A DNA stretch of 64,000 nucleotides from contig CM066730.1 in assembly GCA_033961575.1 (NCBI GenBank), positions 114,472,523 through 114,536,522 of the forward strand, in the 5' to 3' direction. The DNA is from Aselliscus stoliczkanus (taxonomy: Eukaryota; Chordata; Mammalia; Chiroptera; Hipposideridae). Every line of letters starts with the position of its first letter. The first letter of the stretch is position 1. Shown here piece by piece: positions 46,981-60,664 of this stretch. A program made the translations under genes and the position numbers. The notes under the pieces were generated by a model that was given only the letters and a program-made list of their open reading frames with translations, was not told the DNA's origin and did not search any database.

Positions 46981-49730
46981 GTTGTATGCTTTCTTTAAAC
47001 CACAAGATAGGACAAAGCCTATCTTAGACAATGCAGAACACAAATAAAGCAAAGACTCAGTGCTCTTGGAAAAGAAACTGCAATAAATTAGGATGGAATC
47101 AGACCAAGAATATACAGAGTAAGTCAGGCTTAGAAAAAGAGAGGACACCTATAACTATAAAGAGAAATAAACTGTTCTACTTATCACACTTACCAATGCC
47201 ACATTTGCACAAAGGGGCAACAACCTTTTCAGCTGAGGAGCCATTAATTGTCTAAGGAATACTCATAGGGAACCTCAACCATCAACAAGGGAAAAGCATA
47301 GAAATAGAGGGAAAAATCTGAAAAAGAATATCAGACAATAGAACTACAAATAAGAAAGAGAATGGAAGAAAAGGAGAGAGTAAAATTGAAGAAAAAAAAC
47401 AGAAAATGACATTAGAGAAGAAGACCATAGACTTTGGATGTCAACTTGATGGGAATCATGATACCATCTTTCAGCTTTTTGTGCTTGAACACATAATATA
47501 ACCATTCAGAGCTTCTTTTCTCATCCATTAATGTAGATAATAATATATACTTCATAAATTGGTTATGGGAATTAGATGAGAAAATAAGTGCTTAGGAGAG
47601 ATTGTCTGGTAAGTATTCACAAACGAGTAGATATTACCTTTTTTTTTAAGATGTCTTTGTTTCCCTAATCTGACTTTGCATACTGAACAGACAAACCAGA
47701 ACAAATTCATGTGGAAGCAATTCTGCAGTGTGCCTTGCACTAGGGATCTCAGGGCATCTGCCCAGCCATGAGGATGGATTCATTCAAATATTTCCCTGCT
47801 CATTTTCTTCTAGAGCCTTCTCTGCCTTTACTAGAAATTAGCAACTCTTTCCATTGCATCTGGTTTAGAGATTCTGTGACTACTGTATGCGCTGAAAGCT
47901 ACAGTCATAAACCACTAAAAATTACCACATTATTTATTCAGAATTGTCAGCTTCCCTGCCTCTGATGACCCCATATTATCACACTCTGAAATTAGAAACC
48001 CTGCATTTGCAATTTGACTATGTTGGATCTGCGTTTTCACAACATGTAGTTTGCACAGTAATAATACTTATAGATCTTTCATTTTTCTACAGAAATTAAT
48101 TGCCTAAACCACAATGATTTATAGTCACGCTGAACATGATTATTAATTTTCCTGATGATTATACCTGTGGGCGGCAACAAATCTACTTGTGATAGACCTG
48201 GCTTTGAATTGCTGCTAAAACTAAAATGTCCATAAGGTAATAACAACTAATTTTTACCTTAATCAACTTACACTTAAAAGAATTTAATATAGGGCACTTG
48301 TGCCTTGTGGGGAAACTTGTTTGAAATATAAGGTGCTGAGTTATTTATGAGAATAATTATATATTTGTTACTCTAGTTTGTACTGGGAAATCAAGATCTC
48401 AAATGAGTCTGAGATACATTAAAAAATATAATGAACTCAGCAGAGTTGTACAAGCTAAAGAACTTTTGCACTTAGGTAAATATATAACCTGGCATAACTA
48501 CACTGGTTATGAAAAAAAAAAAGATTATTAAAACTCACTAAATCGTGCTGTCTTTTTTTCTTTCCCTTCCCTAATCCTGCTAGTGCCTCCAAGTGCGATT
48601 ATTGTTAACAAGAATGTTAAGGCATTTGATATTGGGGAGAACAGCTTTGTCCTTCCTTCCTCATTACTCACCCTAAAATTATTTTCAGACGGCCTTGCTC
48701 TTATAGCTCCTGATGAAGGAAAATAATGTTGGTTTGGGAAAACTGAACTCAGATTGTGCAGTCTCTTCTCTTATAAGCACTCACTGCTTCATTTCATGAT
48801 GCTGGGTGACTCATTCATTTCTGTGGCATATTTTTTTCCCTATTGGGATACAAGTTACAAAAAAGAGAAGGCTCTGATTATTGGTTGATGTGCATACCTT
48901 ATATAATTCTGTATGTTCATATCCCAGAAATATTTAAGGCTTTTTCCTTGATTAGTGGCATTATGCAGTTATGCAAATAATCTGTTATATCTAGGCACAT
49001 TATGCCGTTATGTAAATGATCTATTTCATTTATATTTCCCATAGAGTAATGGGATAGGGAAGAAATACTGTTCTGCACTTTCCCTGGTTTTTAATGAGTT
49101 GTTCAGATGTATTCAGCTGGTGATCAGTCTTGGAATTTCTGGCACCGGGTGTGAGTTAGCCTTTCTGTGCGATCACCATGAATTATCTCTAACTTTCCCA
49201 TTCAATTCAGCAAATATTTATTGAGTGCTTATTGTTTGCAAGGTGATTGTGTAGGTGGAGACCACCTGAAGGGTCTCAGGTTGTTGCTCAGGTAGACTCT
49301 AGGAGGGATGTAATGTACTTGTGATCTTTCCTTTCTGACCACCTGGACACATGATGAAGGTCAGTCGAGCTCCATCCATTTTAGAACTTCTTAGCCATAC
49401 AAGAAAATATATTTTTAAATTCAGAAAAAAAAAATTAATACAATGGAGAATATCTAATTGCATTTATGCAATGAGGATAAACTAAATAAATTAAATATAG
49501 ATATGGCCAAAGACAACAGGCTACACTACAGTATGGCTCTAGGATGAACAAAAGTTTCTTTGCATTTGAAAGCGGAGTTAAATCTCCCCTCATTTGCCTG
49601 ATTGTATCACTCTGGTCTCTTCCAATATCACACATGCTAGTCTATAATCCACAGGAGTTTAGACCAGATCAATCATTTCCTTTTATCAAGACTGATATAC
49701 AAATTGTAGAGAATTCTTAGCCTCTCTGTC
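46981..49730. other. Mostly unassigned DNA with a MIR-like fragment
   Basis: A reverse MIR-like text lies at about 47430-47590 (ttcttttctcatccattaat, ataataatatatacttcata). A homeobox-motif-rich stretch, aattaattgcctaaaccaca and gattattaattttcctgatg, lies at about 48094-48155 and could be regulatory. No gene was found. Confidence 0.4.
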
Positions 49731-49734
49731 AGCA

Positions 49735-49860
49735 AATGCTCAACATTTATTGATTCATTTAACAAATACTTACTGAATATCTATGCTGTATCAGGTGCTG
49801 ACCCTCATGGAGTCTGTTGTAGCAGAAAGAGTAATCTAAGAATACATTTGCAAACTCTGC
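49735..49860 (-). repeat. L2/MIR-type 3' end fragment
   Basis: Text atttattgattcatttaaca followed by aatacttactgaatatctat and gctgtatcaggtgctga; a similar fragment lies near 49200-49245. Confidence 0.35.
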
Positions 49861-52800
49861 TAGGAGCTAGAAAAAAGAGACACCTGGGCTATAAAATGTC
49901 CTTGTCAGGGACGTCAGAGAAGGTTCAGACTTTTTGATTCTGAGTCTTTTTAACCGCATTTAGATGTAGCAATATGTTTTCATAGCTGTGCAAAGACTTG
50001 TGCATATTTCTAAGGATAGACAGTGTATAAAATCATACAGTTTCTTCCCTCCATGGTAATTGTAAAGAATGGGGTTTTTAAAAATTCCTCTGGATGTGGG
50101 TCAGAATAAAGCAATTTCTGGTCTAAGTACTCCACCAAAACTCTTTCCCAGGATCTTAAAAAAATAATTAAAAATAATTCTATATTTTATTTCTGTGCCA
50201 TATTGTCTTTATTGTTTAACCATTTCATGATCACTTATATGTCTGTTGAATCAGTACTAAGCACTTTATCTGATGATGTTATTTAACTCCTCTTGTTAGT
50301 GCGAGTTCTTGCTGAAGAAGATAAAAAAAAATAATTCTTACAACTTTCATGGGTCTACACATTCAGCATAGTATATATTGGTCATCCACTGATTCTGATG
50401 ATAATTCAGTTCAATAGCATTTACTATGTATGGAAATCATGTTATTTTTGTTGCCAGTTGATCACTCTCCTTTTCCTGTAAGAATATTCTATGTCCATTC
50501 GGCTGCCATGTAACTAAACAACACCTTTCTTGGGAGAAGTACACTCTGCCCATATAGCCTCAGATTTGGTCACGTGATTTGCTTTGGCCAATGAAATGAG
50601 GGTGAATGTCAGGTACACCTGTTCTAACTAAAAGCTTTAAGAGTCTTTACATGTTTCCTTCATCTCTCTCTTGTACTTTTCTCTCTGCCGGAAGAATGGC
50701 ATATCCCAGGGGGTGCCTGCTACTTCTGATTCTGAAATGAAAAAGTCCTTTGGAGCAGAACAGAGATGTAGCCAAGTGAGAAACAAGCCTGTGTAGTAAA
50801 AGCCTACCCTAGTGAAAGTTGACTGACAGATTAAATACCAAAGGTATGTGCCAGACTCCAGGCTAAGAAATAGGGAGAGGACTAAGGCCTCTGCCCTCAA
50901 GGCAGCCTCAATCTAGACCACTCACTAGTTCTTGCATTGTGGTTTATAAACTAAGGTGGTGTCAGAGGCCACATTGAGTTTGAGTCATCAAAGTAAAGTT
51001 AATTCACACACATATTCTAGATGCCCTGTAGGAAATGAAAATATAGTTTCTGACTCCTTTCTCCCAAATACAAAGTGCACATTTTTAAAAGAGTCAGTAC
51101 AGTAGATCTACTAACCTAAAATTGAGAAAAACAAGACAAAAAGTATCTAGTAATTCCCTTTAAATTGAACAATTTGCTCAATTCCTCTGCCAATTCTTTG
51201 AGTGGGACCTGATTTTAGCTGCCAGGTTGATACCAAGTATTCCCAATGTCCACTGTTTGGATCTGAGCTAACTTCACAACTCGAAAAATCAGCTTCCTTT
51301 GAAAGGTGCCTATGAGGTCTTAGGGTCAGAAGACCATCAGGCACCCAAGCAGAAAACCTCCAGGTTCCCAGAGTACACCATTCTGTGTGTATAAATAAAT
51401 TTGATAAGTTTACAATGCATAGTTGGTAGATTCTAATAACATTCTTGGATATTTAGAGACTGGGATAAAATGGCATATTTACAAGCTAATAGTTCCTTCA
51501 GTTCAGTGATTCAGTATCCATGCACTTATAAAAGGTTCTGATCAGTCCAATTCTAAGGCTTGTTCTAATATTGCAGAACACGCTTGTTTCTGCTATAGTA
51601 TTATTTATCTCCTTATACTTTTTTATGTTCTCGGTATTTCAAAGAAAAAAATGCATAATATTTGCAGCACTTCCAGGTTAATCTTTACAATAGAATACAT
51701 TTTAAGGGAAAAAAATTCAGAGAAAGAAGTAGAGATAAACTGATAGGAAGGAATAAAACAAAAGGAGGAAGAGAGACAGGAAGGGAGGGATGGAAGAAGA
51801 CGCTCATGAAAAAAGTAGAAGAAAAGGCATAATTGAAGAGTGAATCAGGTGAAGAGAAGAGACATAAGTTAAGGTAGTAGAAACTGGGAAACTGGGAGAC
51901 AGGGAGAATATGAAAAGGGGGAAGAAAGAATGGAGACAAAAAATGATGCTTCAAAAACACTGCAAACATAGAGAATAAAAGTAATGTTAATGGCAAGGAA
52001 AACATGAAAAATTGAGTATTTAAATGAAAAAGTAATCATTTCAAAGCTTATCATAAATATGAGAACAAGATGAAATGTTTGGGGAGTTAAGGTCTTATAA
52101 GAATAAAATGACAAGGAGGAAAAATTGAAGCGAATGCACAAAGAGAAAGGGATTTAAACGGTCAACTGATACTTGCTAGAGGAAAGGTTAGAGAATGAAA
52201 AGTTAGAAATGAGAAACTGGAAACACATTGGGTTTTTTTTTGTTTACTATTATCATTACATTTTGTCTTTTTAACTTTTTATTATTGTAAATGGATAGTA
52301 CCAACAATACCAGTATTGCATACTGTATATCATTCTCTAGGTTATATTACATATATAAATCTGGAACAGTATTGGATGAAAATGCACCCAAAAGGGAAAA
52401 CACACATAAAAGTCAAAGATAAACTATAACTTGACAATGTGCACAAAAAAATCATCTGTTCCAAATTATATACCCTTAGCTTTCTAATGCCAACTTTAAA
52501 TTATGTTTGCCTCTCTCGTGCATTTTCAGACTTGTTAAGCAGAATCACAAACTAATATTTGTGTTGCCATTTATTTGGAGGAAAATCATCTCTCAGTGTG
52601 GTTAGTCAATGAAGGTGGAAGAATCACAGAACCTCACACTTTAACAGATGGACACGGCCTGTCCCACATACAGACTACTTTTTTCAGACAGCTCCACGTG
52701 CACTTTCCCCTACATACTCTGAAGAGGTGCTCTTTTCACTTGCACGTTATTCCCTTTTATAAGTTTTTCATACCCTTGTCTCAGGGAATTAAGTTTCTTG

Positions 52801-53711
52801 CCTTTGGGAATTAATTTTGTTTTAGCTGAGAAACAGATTGAGGCATCAGTACCTTCATGCAAAGAAAGAAACAGAAGAGATTCTCTTGCAGTTGTTTGTC
52901 CTTGGTCATTGCCTGGCTGCGCTAAAGCTTGCTGTCTTCAAAAGTAGGAAGTCTTTTGCAGAATAGGCTGCTTGCCAGATTTAGCCTGGGCCTCATGGGC
53001 CTGAGATTTACTGTTTTTAATTTTTTTTCTGATGGGCATTCTAAATACCTGTTTCATGCAATCTTTAATTTCTGCACAGCAGGTATTAGTATATCCAAAA
53101 ATGGGACTAAGCCGCCTGTTTCCTTATATGATGAAATGCCTAAAACACAGCTAGGTTTTTACAACATTCCGTCCTTTATCCCCTTAACAGTCAGTGCCTG
53201 TTTCTTTAAAAATGGCACTTCTTATGGATTCCTCTGACTACTTCTAAAATAATTTTCCATAGCCCATCTTCCCCATGAAAAATGTGAAACTCCACATCTG
53301 TATTCATTTGGACAGTTTCTGAAATGAGACTAACAAACAGGAGAAAGGTTTGGGGCTGCTTCCCTTTAACAAGATGGCAGTTTGAGGACATCAAAGAAAA
53401 GCAATCTCTCTAAATTTTTCTGTGCAGATGTTGATGACACAAAAAGAAATGATCTTCAAAATTGTCAGCAACACCATTACCAATACATTTGTAATATTTA
53501 CATAATCTAATGAAATATTTAATCTTTGCCACTCAATGAAGAATTTATCTCGATGGGATATGACTGGTGATGTTAATGCAACAATGGTAGACAAATAGGC
53601 TCAGTACAATATTTAAAATAGAAGGTAATTGCAGTTTTAATTGTTCCAGGAAGGCAGGTCAAAGGAATTGACCATGCAGTTACATACACTTACCAAATAC
53701 ATATACATCAA
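49861..53711. other. Unassigned DNA; one possible old LTR-like repeat
   Basis: The stretch at about 50510-50800 (gatttggtcacgtgatttgc, tttggccaatgaaatgaggg, ctaaaagctttaagagtctt) resembles a dispersed mammalian repeat of uncertain class. A purine-rich stretch runs 51700-52100. The many short frames, including 51685-52005 and 52929-53237, lack domains. Confidence 0.4.
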
Positions 53712-53752
53712 AACACACACACACACACGTGCACATGCACACACATGTACAC
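53712..53752. repeat. (CA)n-rich tract
   Basis: CA units with interspersed GTG and TG units. Confidence 0.9.
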
Positions 53753-54261
53753 GCCTCGAGAGGGAAGAAAACAGACATTTTCATACAGAAAAAGAGTAAG
53801 TAATCCATGCATTAAAGAATGAGAGGTTTCTCTAATTAACAGAAAAGCTATGTCAGTCAACAAGTACTTATTAGATACATGTACCAAATGATTCAGCATG
53901 AAAATCTTTCCACATGAAATACGTGATTCTCTATGATGAAAATTTTTCAATAAAATTTTTCTAAGTCTAACCCATTTCTATTTCCCCCAGGGTCCCATCT
54001 TACCTCTTTCCACTTAGTCCATTTCAGTAATAAATAAATACATAGATAAAATTATAATTTTATAAAAAATTCTTTAAGAGGGAAAGCCTAGAACTAAATG
54101 AACTCAGCAAATCTCAGGAATTGAAGAGAAGAAATTATTAAGAACAAAGAGCTCAGATAAAATGTCTTGTTCCCTTCAATCTGTTCTCCAAATTTCAAGT
54201 AGAAGGATGACTTCACATATCAAAGCTGATAATAATATTGATAAATCAGATTTGATAATGA
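53753..54261. other. Unassigned DNA
   Basis: No gene or repeat family recognised. Confidence 0.5.
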
Positions 54262-54345
54262 TATTGATAACATCAGAGCTGCCACTTACAGAGTACTTAG
54301 CATGTGCCAGGCATCATAGCAAATACTTTCTGTACTTGACTTTGT
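54262..54345 (+). repeat. MIR fragment
   Basis: Text ccacttacagagtacttagc followed by atgtgccaggcatcatagca is the MIR core entry. Confidence 0.6.
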
Positions 54346-54361
54346 CTAATTATATCTAACC

Positions 54362-54800
54362 CCTGTTGAAAGGCTTTCCTTTGCCCTCAGAATAAAGTTC
54401 AAACTTTAATAACAGAATAAGTAAGACCTTGGAAAAGTTAACCTCTCTTTAATATTTTCAGTCTCATTTCCCACTACCTTAACATTCCACATACCAGCCT
54501 TCCAGAATTCCTTCCAAGATGCCTTGGTCTCTCTCACTTTAAAACCAGTCCTACTTTTTTTGAAGGTCTCAGCTTCTTCTAGGGAGCTTTTTCCCTGACC
54601 TTATGTGTCCCAGTAAGCTGTCCCTCCTGGTGCACAGAACACTTGTGCTTGCTGCCATTAGTATATTTATTCCAATGTATTATAATTTCCTGCCTCCATA
54701 TTCTCCACTAGACCATAAATTCCATATGCACAGAGACACTTCATGCCAGACATACAGATTGTTCCCAGTAAATATTTATAGAATTAATAAATGGATTAAT
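54362..54800 (+). mobile_element. LINE2 (L2) 3' end
   Basis: L2 order is clear: tttgccctcagaataaagtt near 54384, aggtctcagcttcttctagg near 54563, ttttccctgaccttatgtgt near 54588, then actagaccataaattccata near 54707 and cccagtaaatatttatagaa near 54765. No coding frame remains. Confidence 0.75.
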
Positions 54801-55450
54801 AAATTTCTACATATTGCTTAAAGGGAGAGGAAGCAGAAGTGACTCTCTTTTTCTGTAATATAAACCTACCTTCTCCCAAATGGGAGCATGGAATTCAGCA
54901 AGTCTATTGTTCATGGCATATGAAGTCTGTCTATGCCCGTACAACGGTGGGGTATTTCCCCTGTAGGCTAGCACAGTGTTCTCTAAAATGTGCTGTGCAG
55001 GATGAATTTTTGGTATGCAGGAGGCAATACTGGGGTGTTCATTTATCTTTATGTAAAAAATAAGCTTTCCAAGTATTTGCCATGTGAACTGACACTCATG
55101 CCTACCCTAATTTGTGTGTATGTGAGACAGCAGTGCGTGATGTGATAACCAGTGGTGTGATAACCAGTGGATTCTGAGGGCAGGAGGGACTAGCACACAC
55201 AGCATGCGTTACTTTGGGTTACAGTACTGATAACATGGATTTATGGAGTTTGCATTCTCACTTTAGTTACACACTAACCTCACAAATTGGACACCTTAGG
55301 TTTCAAAATTGCTGCAAAACTATAGATTGAAATTAATACAGATCGCAAAAAGTACAGATCAAAGATGATACCACTAATACAAGCACAAGTTGACACATCT
55401 ACTCTTCCGGCATGAGCTCTTCATAAACCACATTACTAACCAAAATAAGA
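54801..55450. other. Unassigned DNA
   Basis: A tandem pair of gtgataaccagtg units (55140-55168) is the only structure seen. The frame 54839-55063 has no domain. Confidence 0.45.
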
Positions 55451-55610
55451 ACAGTATAATTGTTTTTTTTTGTTTTGTTTTGTTTTGTTTTGTTTTGTTT
55501 TGAGGGCAGTGTCACTGGCCCTCATATATGGGACCCGAACCGGGGCCACTGGCTTCCCAAGCTAGCACTTAACCACCGCGCCACTCGGCCAGCCCCAGGA
55601 CAGTATAATT
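55451..55610 (-). mobile_element. Compact tRNA-derived SINE with GTTTT tail and target duplication
   Basis: The body at about 55502-55596 has gagggcagtgtcactggccc, gacccgaaccggggccactg, cttcccaagctagcacttaa and ccactcggccagcccc. The tail has become a GTTTT repeat (55469-55501). The 11-bp duplication acagtataatt is identical at 55451-55461 and 55600-55610. Confidence 0.9.
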
Positions 55611-58600
55611 TTATGTGACCATAAGTCAACCAAAAATAATTTTAAATTGTTTAAGGCAGCTACATTCATTGTCATAAATGATAAATTTTGTCCTGCGTTT
55701 GAGATGTTTGAGATGTTAACTGATAATAGTGACATAATTGAGTATATACAATTTATAAACGAACATATATAGAGGTATGGTCAAAGAATTTTTTATTGAG
55801 GAGTGTTCAATGAAGTGAGCTTGAAGAACACTGGTCAAGGAAGGAGAGAATCCCTTCTTCCTTGCCCATCCTGCTTCCCACCCTGTCATCCTCCACTCTC
55901 AGAGCCTGACCCTTTTACTCCTTTCAAAGCCCCTTTATGTTCCCTCTGATCCTGTGATGCCTACTCAGTTTTTATGTGCCTCATATCCAGGCCAACCCTC
56001 TGCTGTTGTGGAAGTCAAGCCACTCCATCAATGACAAGCAGTGGCTTTTAAGTCAAAACCATAAGATTCTGGAGAAATACCTCCATGGGATATTTCCTTA
56101 ATATCTTTGTCAGTGCAAAAAAATACACTGGCAATTCCTAAATGCAATGAAATAAAAGCTGTAGTCCCTGTCTTCAAGGAATTATTGAAAAGAGATAGCA
56201 TGCAAACTAGTGAAATGGGTAGAAAAACTTGACTATTGTCACTACTGTCTGAATCTTATTTCTTTCTCTTGATATGAAGCCCAGTAAGCAGGCCTCCTTC
56301 TATGATTTTATTACATATGGAAATCTTAGCCCATGAACAGAGCCCCACTATTTTCTTCCACTCTAATATTCATCAGTGCCATTGCAAAGACTGTCACCTC
56401 ATCACAACAAATACGCTAACAAAATTTCACAAAGGCCAAAACTATCATAAATAATGATTTACATTTTAGTCAATGTGGACTGAAACTGCAAGATCTATCA
56501 ACAGACAAGGTTTTGATGATTTCCCTGGAAATCCTAGCAATGGAACAGTTGTCTTGAAGAACAAGAGTGTTCTTTGACAGTTGTCTTAGAGGAAAATCGC
56601 CTGCTTAAAATTTGACATATTGATGATCTATTATTTAACCCAACCTTCCTTGCTATGAAATGTCTAAAGGAATTCACTCACCATTGTCCTTGTTAGGTGG
56701 AAATGAATGCTTATTGATCACCGGTATTGATAAAGTACTTTAGATAAAAACAATACTTTTCAAAGTACACCCAAAAGAGTTGAAGGACCAAAGTAAAAAT
56801 GCTGGTTACTAGGTGATTGATCACAACTGATTGTGCTGCCTTAGAACATAACTTACTGTGACACTGCTTATCTGGGCTCCGGAGTCGGCCCTCATTGAAC
56901 TGTGCATTATGTATGAATGATTGATGTGGGTTGGAATATTTTGTTAGATTCACCTTTCAATCCATTTTACACAGCTGAATTACATAAAATATGAGTCCTC
57001 CTGAAAAATTCTTCAGGAGGAATGTAACAGTTATGAATTTAAGTGATCTCTGGTGATTTTATTCACCTGATAAAGCTAATTCTTGCTTTGTTTAGAATCG
57101 GAGAGCTGAAGTCAAGCCTCGCTCATTTGGGCAGTATTTTTTCAAATGAAATATCTTTTTTGTCTGCATGAGAAATTTAAAAAATAACAAAGACTAGTTA
57201 AAACCCTATGAAGGTCAGAGAAAGAGAGAACAGTCGTAGGTATGTGTGTGGAGAAACACAGCAAAAGAAGTGTCTCTTGGGAACTGTAACATTTGAACTT
57301 TATATCCTGACCCACCTTAATTCGACCTTATTTATTCATATCATTGTTACTAACTGAAATATATATTTTTAACATTTACAAGGGATTAGATGAAAGCTCA
57401 TACAAATGGCAGTGGACATACAGTGATATAATGCCTTCTCCATCAGATTATGGGATGTGAATTCATGATCTCTTTGTCCACATAAGAACAGGGTTTGACT
57501 ATGTAAAATGACAGCTGTTTTCATCTAGCTTTTCTTCTGAGTCAGTCTATTTCACACAACAGTCCATCATTAGAGATCATTACTGTATTACTATTGTTAA
57601 CAAGGAAGAATAAAGCCTACGCCTTCGTCTTTCTTAGATATAATAAGTCTTATGGAACAAGAGTACCCTAAAGGCCCTTCACTGCTAAAAATGATTAAAC
57701 TTCATTCAAATCACAGCCTGTAACCCACTTCTGGGCATAGTATCAAAGTCAGCTCTATAGGTGCAATCTTAGGCGGTATACTATTCCTGCCTCAGGTTTT
57801 GCACAAGAGTAGTTTGCATGCATTATCCTCAAAGAACAGATTGCCTTTTACCAAAATCCTATGCATTTTGGCACTTGGTGAGTGTCTTAGATGGCATTAA
57901 CTGCAAAACATTTCTTTGTACATAATTATGGCTTTGTTTTGAGTATGTACTAAGATGGTTCTAAAAGTTTTAAATGTGAAGGGATTGGGGAATGGAGAAA
58001 AAATTTTGAGCAAAAATACAAGCCTGTTGTTAACAGTTAAAGTTAAAAATTTCCTCACAGTCTTTAAAAACTCAAGAAAAAAAACACTCTACATCGTTAT
58101 TTTAATAATTGTTCCCCAAATTACACCATTATCGGAAATGTATAGAAATACAAGTTGTAATGATTGCAAAACACCTGGAGAATTAGAGCTATTGTTTTCT
58201 GGGCATACTTATGTAGCAATAAGACCATCTTTGTCAATAACTGATAAAAATAAATACAGAGAGACCTGCTGTTCGTTCTAATAATGAGAAATCCTTCTTG
58301 GTGCTCAGCAAAGGTCTTTGCCTCAGGCATTCACTCAGATGCCTGAATCCACCAACCTCGTCATGAATGTGTTAATTGACATGCTTGTATAAATTTTAGT
58401 GAAACCATAATATTTTTGCATGGCAACTATTAAAAATATTTTTTTCTCTTAATTTCACCAGGGAGGCTGAGACTCTGAATTTTTCCCCCTTGCAGGAAGG
58501 AATAATTTAGATTTTCTTCCATCCCTGTCAGAAGTTGAACAGACGAACAAAACAGATTCTTCAGAGACAATTTTACACAGAGTTACATCCATCCAATTCA

Positions 58601-59280
58601 ATTATAAATTAAATTGACTAACGAACCATAGCTCATTATGGGAATCAATTACTCAGAACTGTCTTTGGACCAAAAATGTGGAAAATAAAAAATAATGGTC
58701 ATACTTCAATATACCAGATTGTCAACGTTTGAAAGCTCTGTTTTTCTCTAGCTTGGCATAGTCCAACGCCAAAAAGAAATGATAATCATTTGTTTTACTG
58801 CTCCTAGAGATGTTCTCGTTTTATGAAGACTGGTTAATTCGTGAGTTTTGATCTCTTTGGGACGAGTTTCTCAGGTTTTTCTGAGATGACAGGACAACCC
58901 TGGAGTCATGTAATCGCTTGAGGATCTTTCAGATCAACTTATGCAAATGTGTTATTAAAAGGAGCCTTGTTTCTGCCTTTAGTGCCACCCATGTAATAAG
59001 AGTCAAAAATCTTGGCAGGTCATGTTAAAAGCATTTTATTAATAAAACAATTCTAGTAATAGGATGGCCAGTAGGGGAAGGCGGGAGAGTCCATAATTCT
59101 CTGGAGCATTTTTCAGTGCAATTGTTTGGTGAAAGTAAATCTATGGAGAATCCAATGGCTGACTTATTTACTGAGCAATAGGGCCTGATAAAGGAACAAC
59201 ATTAAAGCAATAATACTCTCTAAAATCTTTCTCCTTCTGTGATTCACAGCCCAGAAATGTTCCATCTGTTACAATGAATA
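55611..59280. other. Repeat-poor unassigned DNA
   Basis: No named repeat or supported gene in about 3.7 kb. Stretches such as 57000-57180 and 58480-59000 are free of recognisable transposons and could include conserved non-coding sequence; nothing in the sequence alone proves this. Frames at 57955-58281 and 58121-58330 have no domain. Confidence 0.45.
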
Positions 59281-59295
59281 AAAAAAAAAAGGTTC

Positions 59296-59757
59296 CGGTC
59301 GGCCGAGTGGCGCATTGGTTGAGAGATGGTTTTGGGATGCCAGCGGTCCGGTTTGGATCCCACATAGGAGGGCCAGTGACACTGCCCTCCACAGCTAACA
59401 ACACCTCCACCTGGAGCTGGGCTGTGCGAGCCCCGGCGATGGTGTAGGCTGCAGCCCCTGCTGCCGTGGGCTGCCATAGGCTACAGTGAGCGGCGAGCAG
59501 CCAGCGTGAGCGGCGGCAGCCAGTGTGAGCTGCCAATGGCCGCGCGGTGAGCGACATCCAGAGGCCAGCGACCGAGCTGCCTCATCCGGGAAGAACACAA
59601 TGATGATACCAACATGGGCCAGTGAAGCGGCGTCCTCCGCAGCTGGACTGGGGAACAGAGGGACAGCAACTTGTCTGTTCCCCTTCCCCGATTCCCCAGG
59701 GCTGTTCCCCTCCCCTGGTTCCCCAATGGAATCTTAAAAAAATAAAAAATAAAAAAA
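59296..59757 (+). mobile_element. Long GC-rich tRNA-derived SINE, plus strand
   Basis: The head (gtcggccgagtggcgcattg, B-box-like ggtttggatccc, agggccagtgacactgccct) is the compact SINE head in plus orientation. It is followed not by an A tail but by about 330 bp of GC-rich sequence (gcagcc and gtgagc units, then a gttccccttccccgattcc region). The element ends aatggaatctt and an AAAAAAT-rich tail (59737-59765). The motif aaaaaggttc flanks both ends (up to 59295 and at 59761-59770) as target duplication. Short GC-driven frames on both strands here are not genes. Confidence 0.85.
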
Positions 59758-59770
59758 TAAAAAAAGGTTC

Positions 59771-60664
59771 ATTTTGAACACTTATAGGTAAAGGTGATAT
59801 GCACGAGCACATACATATATCAGCATAGGGGAAATGTCGTAACACAGTGGTAGCATCTATTGCCCATATAATCTATCATGATAAGATTGTCAAAGTACTG
59901 TGCTATGACTTTTTATTTCAGGGAACTGAATTTCTGAAGATGCTTTAGTTTTCTTTTTCCTCATATACTTCTTATTCACTCACACTTGGAGAGTAGCAAG
60001 AATAAATATTCCGAACTCAAGTGTTCACCTAAGGAACAAAGATCTCAAAAAACAAAACAAAACAAAAACCTAAACTCCTATGTTTATCTTTCTCATCCAA
60101 TGAAGCCACAAGGAAATTACTCATCCAGGAAAAGCTGTACTATACATGAAAATAAGTTATTCCTCGTAAATATAATTCATCATCAATTTGGTTAGAACCG
60201 CATATTTTTAAAACATCCACTTCTTAAAATGGATTAAATCTGAGTTTGTTTCATTAAAACATTTGTTTTAAAAAAATATCATACATGAAACAGAAGTGGC
60301 TGAAAATTTTCAAATGTGTTTTTGGCTGATACAATGAGGAGGGAGACAGCACCTTCCTTATTTATTTACCTTTTTATCAGTTAAACAAGGGAAACAAATA
60401 GTTGCATTTCCTATTATGTTCAAAAGAGAGGGAAGAAGGGTGAATGGATCTGTAATTAGATATATAAGCATTTAGTAAAAAGCTCCTTGAAAAAATCATT
60501 TCAATAAAGGGGATCATAGTAAGGAATTCATAATCAGGAACTCAGATTTCAAAGATTATATAATGTGTTTTGCATTGGATAATTTGTAGGGAGGTTGTTG
60601 TTTTCCACAATAAATAAACACACCTCAACTCACTGTTTCAATGGCTTTCTCTTATGTGAACAGC
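59771..60664. other. Unassigned AT-rich DNA
   Basis: Only an AAAAC run at 60048-60066 was noticed. The frame 59986-60195 has no domain. Confidence 0.5.

Noticed and set aside
59168..59845. Overlapping frames up to 129 residues
   Set aside because: They fall in the GC-rich body of a SINE, on both strands, with no domain.
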